This document shows positions 36,947 through 46,282 of a DNA stretch of 64,000 nucleotides, piece by piece (the stretch's first letter is position 1; each line of letters starts with the position of its first letter). Source of the DNA: Alkalibacterium olivapovliticus. GTDB taxonomy: Bacteria > Bacillota > Bacilli > Lactobacillales > Carnobacteriaceae_A. The notes under the pieces are model-generated. The model made no database searches and was not told where the DNA came from. It worked only from the letters and a program-made list of their open reading frames with translations. The position numbers and the translations under genes are program-made. The stretch is taken from positions 28,060 to 92,059 of the forward strand of contig NZ_PVTO01000011.1 of NCBI RefSeq assembly GCF_003003275.1. Reading direction: 5' to 3'.

Positions 36947-37025
36947 CTTGTACATTCCTCCTAAATTTTAACTATTCCTATTTTACATTAAATGGTATGA
37001 AAATGCTTCCTTTAGGATCAGCTGA

Positions 37026-38804
37026 CTATTTATAATTGATCAAAATAGTAAATGTACCGGCAAGATACCCCGAAGAGTCTGTTTCCAGACGATTTATAAT
37101 GGCAGTGATTTCAACTTCTTCATTTTCTTCAGTAAAACTTAATTCATCTAGTGTCAGAGATTGACCCGATTCAGATAAAAGATAGATCTCATCTTGAAGA
37201 AATGAAAGGTCGAAGTTTATCAGGACTTCGTCATTTTCGACTAATTCCAGTCCTAAAACAGATTCGTCTGAATGAATGATGAGCTGAGTATCTGGCTGTG
37301 TTAATTCAACCGTATTCCCATCCATTGAGTGGTTAAGCCAATAGGTCCCAAAAAATATAACATCATCATATTCTGATACTGGAAGCAGAAGAGGAATTCT
37401 CTCGTCCAGCTCTACATACGCATAATCATTTGCACTAGGATCCTGGATAAGTCCTTCTTCATCATAATTGACATAATAGTAAGGGTCAAAACCAAAAACG
37501 TTCTGGAATTGATTATAATAATCAAAATTCGCAGGGAGCCATTCTACACGGCCAGTAGCATTAGTCTGTTCAAGGTAATGCAGACTATAGCTTATCTGGA
37601 CCATGTCTTCGTGGGAAAAGTCATTGTCCGCTCTGATGATGCCATTCTCATCAAGATCATCCTGATCAACTATAGCATTTACTTGTCTGACCTGGCTTGC
37701 AATGCCAATTGATACGGCATCGACCAGTGGAAGCACCGATACTAAACCTAAGCTGACGAGGATGAATGGAATGATTTTCTTGTAGGATCTGAAGAAAGCA
37801 TAAATCAGTACGCCGCTTATTGCGAAAATACCGAACAGCAGGACAAAGTACCGACCGTGTGTCAATCCCAGCTCGACCGATTTAATCGATGACGATAGAC
37901 TTTGGAACACAGCTATGATCAGCAGGAGATAGGGGAAGAAACGGTTAAAAATAATGACATAACCTTTGCTAGATTGCTCAGTTAAAAATAATGTAATAAA
38001 GCCAACTGAGACGTAGCTGATAAGCATGGGCTCAATGAGATTGTCAAGCCAGAATTCACCTGTAATATTTATTCCGATATAAGCAATGAGCAAAATGGAA
38101 AAAACCATCAGCAGCGGTACGACGATAAAATCAATCAAGAATGATAATAATGTTGCCCTTAAGGTGGCGGTTTTAAACGCTTCTGAGTTCTTGTCAGCGC
38201 CGTAAACTGGAATGCCGGACAGGAACAATACTGGCGCAAAGAATATAAAAATCAGTGAAGCAGCATGTCCGAACCACTCAAAACCAATTGGCATGAAGAG
38301 TGTACTGAACGTTCCCAGTATGGCAGCGACTCCTATATAAAAGACGACCGCTATCAGTAGACTGCTGAAGAGTGATTTGATGAACGCTACGAGTGTTTCT
38401 GAAAAAGCATAAGAAGACCTGATCGTCGGCAGTGCAATAAATGTAACGGCAAGGGTGAAGAAGAGAACCAGTGTCCGAATAGAACTGATCTGGTCGACGA
38501 ACAACTCGGTCTGCATTAAATAAACATAATAGAGTGCCGCAAGGATGAATAAAGCTGAGAAAAGTGGTAGGTGGGTTTTTTTTCGCTCTGCGAGAAATCC
38601 TTCAACTGCCAGGTGCCCGATAGCAAACAGCAGCGCAGCCAGTCCAGATGCAACAGCCTCTCTGAAGAAGGTATCCTGATCCAGCTGAATGGACAACATC
38701 GTAAAAACAGCAGCTAAGCCTGTAAATAATAGTGCTAACGGAAATCGGCCAAATACCTGTGTCCATCTTTCTTTCATGCGGTCAAAGAGTAGCGTCTTAG
38801 TCAT
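37026..38804 (-). CDS. DUF4153-type polytopic membrane protein
   Basis: At 592 aa, with about eleven to twelve hydrophobic segments in residues 20-380, then a hydrophilic, acidic C-terminal region of about 210 residues. The layout and the segments FTLAVTFIALPTIRSSYAFSE and FFAPVLFLSGIPVYG fit the DUF4153 family of Gram-positive bacteria, which has no known function. Single gene between two intergenic regions; the start follows AGGCT on the reverse strand, a modest ribosome binding site. Confidence 0.65.
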   Translation of the reverse strand: MTKTLLFDRMKERWTQVFGRFPLALLFTGLAAVFTMLSIQLDQDTFFREAVASGLAALLFAIGHLAVEGFLAERKKTHLPLFSALFILAALYYVYLMQTELFVDQISSIRTLVLFFTLAVTFIALPTIRSSYAFSETLVAFIKSLFSSLLIAVVFYIGVAAILGTFSTLFMPIGFEWFGHAASLIFIFFAPVLFLSGIPVYGADKNSEAFKTATLRATLLSFLIDFIVVPLLMVFSILLIAYIGINITGEFWLDNLIEPMLISYVSVGFITLFLTEQSSKGYVIIFNRFFPYLLLIIAVFQSLSSSIKSVELGLTHGRYFVLLFGIFAISGVLIYAFFRSYKKIIPFILVSLGLVSVLPLVDAVSIGIASQVRQVNAIVDQDDLDENGIIRADNDFSHEDMVQISYSLHYLEQTNATGRVEWLPANFDYYNQFQNVFGFDPYYYVNYDEEGLIQDPSANDYAYVELDERIPLLLPVSEYDDVIFFGTYWLNHSMDGNTVELTQPDTQLIIHSDESVLGLELVENDEVLINFDLSFLQDEIYLLSESGQSLTLDELSFTEENEEVEITAIINRLETDSSGYLAGTFTILINYK

Positions 38805-38961
38805 TTTAGTAGCCTCCCGAATATGGATGAGATATGTCCTGTTGTAGTTAAATAAAGCATACTCCTTGCTAACAAAATCTGCAATATATATGACATCAAA
38901 GTGAAAAGAAAGAAAGCCTAGTGTTTACTAAACTGCAACATGTCTTGTTGAGATAATCTAA

Positions 38962-38976
38962 ATGTTAGCGTTCTCA
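38962..38976 (+). promoter_or_regulatory. cre-like site at the PTS operon promoter
   Basis: ATGTTAGCGTTCTCA matches 14 of 15 cre positions. It ends 9 bp before the -10 box, covering the -35 region, an ideal place for CcpA repression. Confidence 0.6.
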
Positions 38977-38982
38977 TTCTTA

Positions 38983-38991
38983 TGCTATACT
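38983..38991 (+). promoter_or_regulatory. Extended -10 promoter of the PTS operon
   Basis: TGCTATACT is an extended -10 (TG-N-TATACT) without a good -35 box. Transcription near 38,998 would leave about 15 nt before the TTG start at 39,013 and excludes the upstream ATG at 38,962 as start. Confidence 0.6.
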
Positions 38992-39012
38992 TTGATTATA
39001 GGGGGTGATGAC

Positions 39013-40965
39013 TTGTCCATAAAGAATAAACGGAAACTGGTGGAGATACTCGTTCAGTCTGAAAGCTATGAAACAGCAGATTCCCTCGCTGAACAACTGG
39101 GCGTATCTAAACGGACAATATATGCTTATCTGGATGATATCGAACCGCTTATCAATCAGACCCAAGCGCTCCTCGAGAAGAGACCAGGTCTGGGTACTAA
39201 GATAATGGGTGACGTAAATGCCAAGTCCAGTCTGCTTCGTTCCGTGCACAAGCAGTCCAGTCTTGATTTTGATCCTCAGGAAAGACAGGACTTGTTACTA
39301 AAAGAGTTGTTGAATGGAAAACGCATATCCTACTATGATTTAGCTGACCGATTTTACGTTAGTCGTTCAACTATCGTCAAAGATATGAAGGCGATCAAGA
39401 AGCAGTATTTCCCTCAAGACAACATTCTATCCTCTAACAATGAAGGAACACTTATGGCTACTGATGAACGAACCCTTCAGTCAATATGGGGGAGATACCT
39501 CACAGCGAAATACGCACTGGTAAATGCTCATCCTCCTGTGCTACTAGACCGGTATGGCTGTTTTATAGAGGATGAGCTAGATTTACCAGGTTCTTTTGTT
39601 AAAAACATTTTACTGGAAATCGAACAGATCGGTTCTGTGTATGATTTGGCTGATTATTATAGAATTAATTTGTTTGAGAGTCTGCTTGTTATGTCATTCA
39701 GGATTTTAAAAGGACACCATCATGAAAAGTCAGGTGGGTATGTATTCGAACGTGTTACTGAGCTGGATACTTACTATATTGCGTATGATCTGGCAGCCAG
39801 ACTGGAATCAGATCTTGACTTAGTCTATATGATAGAGGACAAGGTCTTTATAAACGAATGTCTGATTGCAAATGGAATAAAGAATGTAAAGCTCGGCGAT
39901 ACGTCAGAGTATTATACTGATTTAGTCGATGATCTGATCATTAAAACCAGTCACATGATGAATGAGGATTTATCAGGAGATCATCAGTTAAGAGAAGGGC
40001 TACTGCACCACATCATTCCCATGTGTTTTCGCCTGAAAAACGGTATTGCTCTCCAGAATCCCTATATTCATGAAATAAAGAAGCAGTATTCGATGATGTT
40101 TCATTTAACATGGTATGTCGTGGTCGATCTTGAAAAAGAGTGGGGAAAGCGAATACCGGTAGATGAAATCGCCTTTTTAATGATTCACTTTCAGTCAGCA
40201 CTGGAGCGCAAACGGGATATTAAGAAAATACTGATTATCAGTCAGACTGGACTGCTGACAACCGAAATACTGGAGCGACGGATCAAGCAATATCTCCCCA
40301 GTGTTCACATCTATGAAGTGATTTCTGAAGAAAAAGTTGAACAAGTGGATTTGGATAAGGTAGATTTGATTATTTCTACAGTATCGCTAAAATTCACTCC
40401 GTCTGTCGTGCTAACGTTATCATCCATCCCTTCTGATGGTGAACTAAAAGAACTGGCTGCCAAAATGGAAGACTATTTCACTAATCAATCGCATCAATTA
40501 AATCAGTCCGGGATAGACGATCCTGAACATCCTCTAATTGAATCTTTGAGTAAACGGCTCAGCATAGTGAGAGGGCATGTCCAATCGGCAAAAGAGGCGA
40601 TGACCCGTCTGACTCTCCCTTTAATTGATAATGGAAGTGTAACGGAAGAGTATTTATCTTCTGTATTCGAAAGAGAAGACATGTCGTCTACTGCTTTTGA
40701 AACAGGTATTGCCATACCTCATGGCAATCCTGCCTATGTGAAAGAAACACAGGTGTCTATCCTCATTAATGACAAAAAAATCAGCTGGGGGGATGAGCGT
40801 GTGGATGTTGTGGTGTTAATCAGTGTGGCCAAGGCGGATATCTCACATATTAGTCTGATTATCGAACCACTTTATGAAGTAATGGCGTCAAGATCAGATG
40901 TTGAACGCTTATTTATAAATCAGTCTGATCAGTCTATTTACCGATTATTTGCACGATATCATTAA
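39013..40965 (+). CDS. PRD-containing PTS-controlled transcriptional regulator (MtlR/LicR type)
   Basis: About 650 aa: two N-terminal helix-turn-helix domains (KRKLVEILVQSESYETADSLAEQLGVSKRTIY, then RISYYDLADRFYVSRSTIVKDM), two PTS regulation domains (about residues 180-400), an EIIB-like segment (KKILIISQTGLLTTEIL) and an EIIA domain with His570 in IAIPHGNPA. Activity is tuned by PTS phosphorylation, and it probably activates its own operon. The start is TTG 39,013 behind GGGGGTG (39,001-39,007). The genes for EIIA, EIIB, EIIC and a SIS protein follow in order. Confidence 0.88.
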   Translation: MSIKNKRKLVEILVQSESYETADSLAEQLGVSKRTIYAYLDDIEPLINQTQALLEKRPGLGTKIMGDVNAKSSLLRSVHKQSSLDFDPQERQDLLLKELLNGKRISYYDLADRFYVSRSTIVKDMKAIKKQYFPQDNILSSNNEGTLMATDERTLQSIWGRYLTAKYALVNAHPPVLLDRYGCFIEDELDLPGSFVKNILLEIEQIGSVYDLADYYRINLFESLLVMSFRILKGHHHEKSGGYVFERVTELDTYYIAYDLAARLESDLDLVYMIEDKVFINECLIANGIKNVKLGDTSEYYTDLVDDLIIKTSHMMNEDLSGDHQLREGLLHHIIPMCFRLKNGIALQNPYIHEIKKQYSMMFHLTWYVVVDLEKEWGKRIPVDEIAFLMIHFQSALERKRDIKKILIISQTGLLTTEILERRIKQYLPSVHIYEVISEEKVEQVDLDKVDLIISTVSLKFTPSVVLTLSSIPSDGELKELAAKMEDYFTNQSHQLNQSGIDDPEHPLIESLSKRLSIVRGHVQSAKEAMTRLTLPLIDNGSVTEEYLSSVFEREDMSSTAFETGIAIPHGNPAYVKETQVSILINDKKISWGDERVDVVVLISVAKADISHISLIIEPLYEVMASRSDVERLFINQSDQSIYRLFARYH

Positions 40966-40983
40966 TTTAAGGAGTCGGGGTGT

Positions 40984-41421
40984 ATGTTAAATAAGTATTT
41001 GTCTAAGGAAACAATGCAGCATGCAAAGTCAGTTGAAAGCTGGGAAAAAGCCATTGCGTATGCAGCTGAACCATTACTCGAAAAGGGAGTGATTGAAGAG
41101 AGCTATATAAAGTCGATGATTGATAGTGTGGAAGAAAACGGACCGTATATCGTATTGAAAGATTACTTCGCTTTACCTCATGCTAAAGCAGGTGTCGGAG
41201 TCAACGAGGTCGGAATGTCACTACTGACCTTGGATGATCCAGTCGATTTGAAAGGGAATCCGGTTAAACTATTTCTGGTACTGGCAGCGGTAGACTCATC
41301 CGCGCACTTAGAAGCGCTGTCTGAAATATCAGAGATTTTAATGGATGATGAGAGCTATGCTATTTTCTTATCAGGTGACTTAAATGACATAACTAAACTA
41401 ATAACTAAAGGAGACGATTAA
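40984..41421 (+). CDS. PTS EIIA component, ascorbate (UlaC) type
   Basis: At 145 aa this is a fructose/mannitol-type EIIA fold with the phosphorylatable His66 in FALPHAKAG. It passes phosphate from HPr to the EIIB encoded next, one base after its stop. AAGGAGTCGGGG precedes the ATG. UlaC-like EIIAs accompany ascorbate-family PTS, but homologues serve other sugars too. Confidence 0.88.
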   Translation: MLNKYLSKETMQHAKSVESWEKAIAYAAEPLLEKGVIEESYIKSMIDSVEENGPYIVLKDYFALPHAKAGVGVNEVGMSLLTLDDPVDLKGNPVKLFLVLAAVDSSAHLEALSEISEILMDDESYAIFLSGDLNDITKLITKGDD

Positions 41422-41422
41422 T

Positions 41423-41704
41423 ATGTATAAATTTCTAGCTGTATGTGGTTTTGGAGTAGGCTCATCAATGGTACTGAAAATGTCAATCGAGAAAGCCGCC
41501 AAGGAAAGAAATATTGACTGCGAAGTTGAAAATACAGACCTGAGTTCAGCTAAAGGAAGCAATGCTGACGCTATATTTACAAGTCAGGAACTGGGGGATG
41601 AGTTAAAAGGGTCAACTAAATCACCTGTTTTCCCCATTCAACGCTACATGGATAAAGAAGAGGTTGGAAAAGCGCTGGATGATTTTCTAGCAGATAAAAA
41701 GTAA
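41423..41704 (+). CDS. PTS EIIB component, ascorbate (UlaB) type
   Basis: At 93 aa this has the phosphocysteine Cys8 in the loop VCGFGVGSSMVLKM, typical of EIIB of the lactose/ascorbate superfamily. It receives phosphate from EIIA and transfers it to the sugar carried by EIIC. Its AAAGGAGACGA site lies within the end of the EIIA gene. Confidence 0.9.
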   Translation: MYKFLAVCGFGVGSSMVLKMSIEKAAKERNIDCEVENTDLSSAKGSNADAIFTSQELGDELKGSTKSPVFPIQRYMDKEEVGKALDDFLADKK

Positions 41705-41789
41705 CCATTGATTTAATGTGGAACGGGTATAGGGATGCCCGGCAGTGAAATAATGCAAACCCTAAATAATAAAAAAGGAATGAAATAAG

Positions 41790-43061
41790 ATGCAGGGTAT
41801 ACTCGATTTTTTTACAGATTATATTCTTAGGAATCCCCCAGTTCTGCTTGGACTGATTGCCGCCATTGGGTTGATCATTCAGCGGAAAAATATTGCAGAT
41901 ATTGTCAAAGGCTCGCTTTCTGCAGCGTTTGGGATGTTTATCCTTGACGCCGGGGTCGGACTGATTGTTGGAGCTATCATACCGATTAACGATGCTTTCC
42001 AGGAAACGGTCGCGGAAGGTGTTGAAGTAGGCGAAGGGCTCAGCGATGTTACCTTCATCGCAGATTTTGGTGGAGAGATTGGACTAGCAATGTTTGCAGG
42101 TCTAATCATCCATTTACTGATTGCACGGTTTACGCCGGTTAAAACGATTTTCCTGACTGGTCATATGCTCTGGTGGTTCCCATTCATCTTTGTGGCAGCT
42201 GGAGTTGAAGGTGGATTGAACGGAATCGTCCTGATTTTATTTGGTGCTGTTCTATCTGCTTCTTACTGGTCATTCATGCCATGGATCATGCGTCATTATA
42301 TATGGGATGTCACAGGTGACGAGTCATTCCTGATTGGACACCCGACAGGAATATTGAGTATTATTTCAGGATTTGTAGCTAAACGTGTCGGGAACAAGGA
42401 GCGTTCAACAGAATCTCTCAATGTTCCAAAAAGTCTGTCTTTCTTTAGAGAGATATCGGTGATGGGCGCATTTGTTATTTTTATTATGTATATTGTCATG
42501 GCCTTTGTCGCTCCGGAAGTTGTCGCCGAGGGAGAGAACGCATTCTTTACAGCAATCACTCAGGGGATCACATTCGGTGCAGGGCTGATTATCATGCTGC
42601 AAGGGGTTCGCATGCTGATCAACCAGATTATTCCGGCTTTCCAAGGTATTTCCGACAAAGTCATACCTGGTGCGATTCCGGCATTTGATGTGCCCATTCT
42701 ATTCAACTATAAACCAAATGCTGTTATTATTGGCTTTATCGTAGCGATGATCACATCCACAATCATGATTCTGATTGCCAATACAACCAACTTGTTCGGT
42801 GTTATCCTGATCCCGCTTGTTGTCACTTCCTTCTTCGAAATGGGTGGTGCAGCAGTTGTAGGGGAAGGGCAAGGGGGATTAAGAGGTGCTATTATCGGGA
42901 CGGCTGTAGGCGCTATCGTTATGGTCGGGCTGATGGGATTATCTGTAATTGTCTATGAAACAACCATAAGAAACTGGCTGCTGATATTTGGAGGAAATGA
43001 CTTCTCCTTATTCGGTCCACTTGCCAGCTGGCTGGCTCAACTATTGTCTGGAGTGTTTTAA
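41790..43061 (+). CDS. PTS EIIC permease, UlaA/SgaT family
   Basis: At 423 aa, with about ten to eleven hydrophobic segments. LRNPPVLLGLIAAIGLIIQRK and GMFILDAGVGLIVGAI are characteristic of the UlaA ascorbate-type permease family, as are IFNYKPNAV-like and FFEMGGAAVVGEGQGGLRGAIIG segments. It imports and phosphorylates the substrate. The substrate is not known: none of the usual UlaDEFG ascorbate degradation enzymes follow. AAAGGAATG precedes the ATG. Confidence 0.88.
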   Translation: MQGILDFFTDYILRNPPVLLGLIAAIGLIIQRKNIADIVKGSLSAAFGMFILDAGVGLIVGAIIPINDAFQETVAEGVEVGEGLSDVTFIADFGGEIGLAMFAGLIIHLLIARFTPVKTIFLTGHMLWWFPFIFVAAGVEGGLNGIVLILFGAVLSASYWSFMPWIMRHYIWDVTGDESFLIGHPTGILSIISGFVAKRVGNKERSTESLNVPKSLSFFREISVMGAFVIFIMYIVMAFVAPEVVAEGENAFFTAITQGITFGAGLIIMLQGVRMLINQIIPAFQGISDKVIPGAIPAFDVPILFNYKPNAVIIGFIVAMITSTIMILIANTTNLFGVILIPLVVTSFFEMGGAAVVGEGQGGLRGAIIGTAVGAIVMVGLMGLSVIVYETTIRNWLLIFGGNDFSLFGPLASWLAQLLSGVF

Positions 43062-43063
43062 TT

Positions 43064-43801
43064 ATGTTTGATTACTTTGATGGCATTAAAGAATTGTTAA
43101 GTATAGTAGAAAAAGAAGAAAAAGAATCGATTGAACAGGCTGTTGACTGTTTAGTCGAAGCAGTTGAGAATAAGCAGGCCATTTTTGCCTTTGGCGCAAG
43201 CCATGCGGGGATTTTGACACAGGAACTGTATTACCGGGCAGGGGGACTAATGACTGTCAATCCTATTTTTGGAAATAGCATTCTACTTGATGTAGAACCT
43301 GTAACGCACACGAGTAAAATGGAACGGCTTGTAGGATACGGGACACTTTTGGCGGATAATACGCCTTTCAAAGAAGGAGACGTACTGATTGTCCATTCAG
43401 TCTCTGGCCGTAACCCTGTGAGCATTGAACTGGCAATGGAAGCTCAGAAAAAAGGAGTAACCACTATTGGATTAACTAATCTGACTTATTCAAAAACGGT
43501 TGATTCCAGGCACCCATCCGGGAAAAATTTATACGCATTCAGTGATATCGTGATCGACAATCACGGGGATGTAGGGGACAGTATGTGTGAAATAGATGGC
43601 CTTGACATGCGTGTCGGTCCTTCTTCAACAGTCGTTGGAGCAACAATCGTTAATACTTTGGTTGTTGAAACAGTGAAAAAACTGAAGGTAAACGGACTCG
43701 ATAACCCCCCTATTTTTTATAGTGCCAACCTGGACGCTGGAGATGAGCTGAATGAGAAGTTGATCAAAGAGTATAAGGATTCGATTCATTATAAATTTTA
43801 G
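43064..43801 (+). CDS. SIS-domain sugar isomerase-like protein (UPF0309-like)
   Basis: At 245 aa this is a single SIS domain: AIFAFGASHAGILTQELYYRAGG at about residues 39-61 with the sugar-phosphate-binding Ser/His loop, and VLIVHSVSGRNPVSIELAMEAQKKG at about 108-132. It most resembles the UPF0309 family. It starts 2 bp after the EIIC stop, so it belongs to the PTS operon and likely acts on the phosphosugar imported, as isomerase, hydrolase (etherase-like) or deglycase. The reaction is unknown. Confidence 0.75.
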   Translation: MFDYFDGIKELLSIVEKEEKESIEQAVDCLVEAVENKQAIFAFGASHAGILTQELYYRAGGLMTVNPIFGNSILLDVEPVTHTSKMERLVGYGTLLADNTPFKEGDVLIVHSVSGRNPVSIELAMEAQKKGVTTIGLTNLTYSKTVDSRHPSGKNLYAFSDIVIDNHGDVGDSMCEIDGLDMRVGPSSTVVGATIVNTLVVETVKKLKVNGLDNPPIFYSANLDAGDELNEKLIKEYKDSIHYKF

Positions 43802-43816
43802 TAGAATAGCTATTCA

Positions 43817-43845
43817 CCCTCCCTCTTACTTATATAGAGGGGGGG
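43817..43845 (+). terminator. Possible weak terminator of the PTS operon
   Basis: CCCTCCCTC and GAGGGGGGG pair around TTACTTATATA; no real T-run follows (ATTTGG). Confidence 0.4.
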
Positions 43846-43876
43846 ATTTGGTAATTATCTGTAAAATTTCGTTTAC

Positions 43877-43891
43877 TTTAAACGGTTACAG
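43877..43891 (-). promoter_or_regulatory. Partial cre-like site before gldA
   Basis: CTGTAACCGTTTAAA on the reverse strand fits 13 of 15 cre positions, about 20 bp upstream of the -35 box. Confidence 0.35.
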
Positions 43892-43910
43892 TGATTATAA
43901 GGGTTTATGT

Positions 43911-43940
43911 TTGTTTTAAGTGGATAACCTTTGTTACAAT
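43911..43940 (+). promoter_or_regulatory. Promoter of gldA
   Basis: -35 TTGTTT (43,911-43,916), 18-bp spacer, -10 TACAAT (43,935-43,940). Confidence 0.55.
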
Positions 43941-43973
43941 TAAAGTATAGATAAATTTGAAAGGAGTAGAATA

Positions 43974-45068
43974 ATGCAGAAATATATTTTTAAGTCACCA
44001 AGTCGTTATATTCAAGGGAACGGGGTCATTGAGGAGCTCGGGAAAGAAACAGAATCGGTTGGTAAGAAGTCACTTCTCCTTTCCGACGAGGTCGTATGGG
44101 ACATAACGAAGGACTTCATAAGTGACAGTTTCAAAGACTCAGAAAGCGAATATGAGTTTGAACAGTTTAATGGTGAGGCGTCAACTAAAGAAATTGACCG
44201 TCTGATAGATAAAGGAACTGAGCTGGAAGTCGATTCTGTAATTGGTGTGGGTGGCGGAAAAACGCTGGATACGGCAAAAGCTGTCTCTGATGGCTTGAAA
44301 GTACCTGTCATAATAGTACCCACAACAGCTTCTACAGATGCTCCAACTAGTGCGCTTTCCGTAATTTATTCAAATGACGGTGTGTTTGAAGGCTACAAGT
44401 TTTACGATAAAAATCCGGATCTCGTACTAGTCGATACAGGAATCGTTGTTAAAGCGCCTCTTCATTTATTTGCTTCCGGTATGTCTGATGCAATGGCGAC
44501 CCTGGTAGAAGTGAAGGCCGCAATGAAACGCAACAGTGATACAATGGCAGGGGGAAAAACAACTTTTGCAGCTAAAGCTATTGCTGAAATGGCAGAAGAG
44601 GTCCTCTTTACACACGGCTTATCAGCGTATAAAGCAGTGAAAGAACAGTTAGTTACACCTCAAGTTGATGCGATTGTTGAGGCTAACACATTGTTATCCG
44701 GATTAGGCTTTGAAAACGGTGGACTAGCTGGTGCCCATGCGATTCATAATGGATTTACAGCTGTAGATGGCGATATCCACGACTTGACTCATGGTCAAAA
44801 AGTGGCTTATGGCGTACTGGTACAACTCGTTCTTGAAAGAAAATCTGGTGAAGAAATTAAAAGATACATTGATTTCTTTAAAGCGATCGATATGCCGACA
44901 ACGCTTGAGGACATGCACTTGGATGGGAAGTCATTTGATGACTTGCTTGAAATCGGAAAACTGGCAACTGCTGAAGGGGAAACAATGGAAAATCTGGATC
45001 CTGAAATAACAGCAGAAGAAATTGCCCAGGCAATCCTGGCAGTAAATGAATTAAGTAAACCAGATTAA
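43974..45068 (+). CDS. gldA: Glycerol dehydrogenase, NAD+-dependent
   Basis: At 364 aa this is an iron-containing-alcohol-dehydrogenase fold of the GldA type: GVGGGKTLDTAK (NAD binding, about residues 91-102), VPTTASTDAPTSALSVIY, and Zn ligands in GMSDAMAT, GFENGGLAGAHAIHNG and HGQKVAYG. It oxidises glycerol to dihydroxyacetone. The normal next step, a DhaKL kinase, is broken at 3136-4130 in this window, so another kinase would be needed. AAAGGAGTAG precedes the ATG. Monocistronic. Confidence 0.93.
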   Translation: MQKYIFKSPSRYIQGNGVIEELGKETESVGKKSLLLSDEVVWDITKDFISDSFKDSESEYEFEQFNGEASTKEIDRLIDKGTELEVDSVIGVGGGKTLDTAKAVSDGLKVPVIIVPTTASTDAPTSALSVIYSNDGVFEGYKFYDKNPDLVLVDTGIVVKAPLHLFASGMSDAMATLVEVKAAMKRNSDTMAGGKTTFAAKAIAEMAEEVLFTHGLSAYKAVKEQLVTPQVDAIVEANTLLSGLGFENGGLAGAHAIHNGFTAVDGDIHDLTHGQKVAYGVLVQLVLERKSGEEIKRYIDFFKAIDMPTTLEDMHLDGKSFDDLLEIGKLATAEGETMENLDPEITAEEIAQAILAVNELSKPD

Positions 45069-45084
45069 GCTGCAACTAATAGTA

Positions 45085-45124
45085 AAAGAAATCCGGTCAG
45101 ATATTTCTGACCGGATTTCTTTTT
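45085..45124. terminator. Bidirectional terminator gldA / esterase
   Basis: AAAGAAATCCGGTCAG and CTGACCGGATTTCTTTTT pair perfectly around ATATTT. It overlaps the last codons of the convergent gene. Confidence 0.9.
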
Positions 45125-46046
45125 ATCCAAAAGCTCTTTTCAAGGCAGCTACTCGTCTGTTTTTTGAGGCTTCAGCCAGTGAACTGTTGGTTATCATGTC
45201 ATATCCATGAAAACCCTTAGGTATAAAGGATATATCGACAGTAACGCCTGCTTTCATCAACGCATCACCGTAAAGCAACCCTTCATCCCGCAATGGGTCG
45301 AACTCACACACTTCAATGAAAGCATCAGGGAGATTATGAAAAGAATCAGATTCCATGGGAGCTGCATATTTTTCATCCGTTTCAATTGGTTCCTGTATGT
45401 ATAGAGACCACATCATCTCGTTAAGCTTACTGCTCCAAAGAAGCGTGTCGCTGAATTCTTTCATGGAAGGGGAGGTCATTCTGACATCTGTAACAGGGTA
45501 AATCAGAAATTGAAAACAGAAATTTTTCAGACCTGTGTCTCTTCTCATCATAGACACACTGCTTGATAATGCTCCTCCTGAACTGTCACCGCCTACTGCA
45601 ATCTTCGCTGGATCGATGTTAAGATTATCAGCCTGCTGAAAAACCCATTCACTTGCGAGGAAACAGTCCAGAAAAGGAATAGGAAAGGGGTGCCTTGGAG
45701 CTAAACGGTAGTCCACTATGATGACTAGACAGTTTGCTTCTTTAGCGTAAGTCATCGCCCATCGTTTATGGTGGGCTGCCCGTTTCATAAAATAGGCGCT
45801 GCCATAATAATAAAGAAGACAGGGCGCATTATTTTCTAAACCATCAGGATAATATAACGTCATTCTGATCGTTTTATTATCATAGGTACTTAATAGCACG
45901 TGTTTTTCGGTGATGTCATCATCAACTGCAGTAAATCGTTCCATCGTTGACAACACTGTATTAATCACTGGAATAACAACTGGAGAAGCTGGTAAGGTCA
46001 GGTATTTAAGATAACCAACTTCTTTATGTATGGGATACTTTTTCAT
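45123..46046 (-). CDS. Alpha/beta hydrolase of the HSL esterase family, altered oxyanion loop
   Basis: At 307 aa this has the hormone-sensitive-lipase layout: VIIVDYRLAPRHPFPIPFLDC, nucleophile Ser in GGDSSGGALS (about residues 154-163), Asp in CEFDPLRDEG and His in KGFHGYD. The usual HGGGF/HGGA oxyanion-hole motif is replaced by YYYGSAYFM, unusual for an active esterase although related lactobacillal proteins vary here. AGAGGTTCTCC precedes the ATG on the reverse strand. Its substrate is unknown. Confidence 0.8.
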   Translation of the reverse strand: MKKYPIHKEVGYLKYLTLPASPVVIPVINTVLSTMERFTAVDDDITEKHVLLSTYDNKTIRMTLYYPDGLENNAPCLLYYYGSAYFMKRAAHHKRWAMTYAKEANCLVIIVDYRLAPRHPFPIPFLDCFLASEWVFQQADNLNIDPAKIAVGGDSSGGALSSSVSMMRRDTGLKNFCFQFLIYPVTDVRMTSPSMKEFSDTLLWSSKLNEMMWSLYIQEPIETDEKYAAPMESDSFHNLPDAFIEVCEFDPLRDEGLLYGDALMKAGVTVDISFIPKGFHGYDMITNSSLAEASKNRRVAALKRAFG

Positions 46047-46282
46047 GGAGAACCTCTTTCTATTGTCAAACTGCTTTTATAGAACTGGAAAAAGAGTCGT
46101 TCACAAACAGCTCTTACTAAAATAGTATACATTACCTTTTATGAATAATATATACTGTTTTTTTACATTGAATTGGTCATTAATTGTGAATCAATACACG
46201 CAACTACAGACTATTTTTATTATAATAGTGTATAATAAAGTTGGTATCGTTTTTATATTACATAAAATAGTGAGGTGATTTT

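Noticed and set aside
38962..39012. Start of the PRD regulator at the ATG 38,962
   Set aside because: It lies upstream of the likely transcription start and has no ribosome binding site; the added residues are hydrophobic and not typical of the family.
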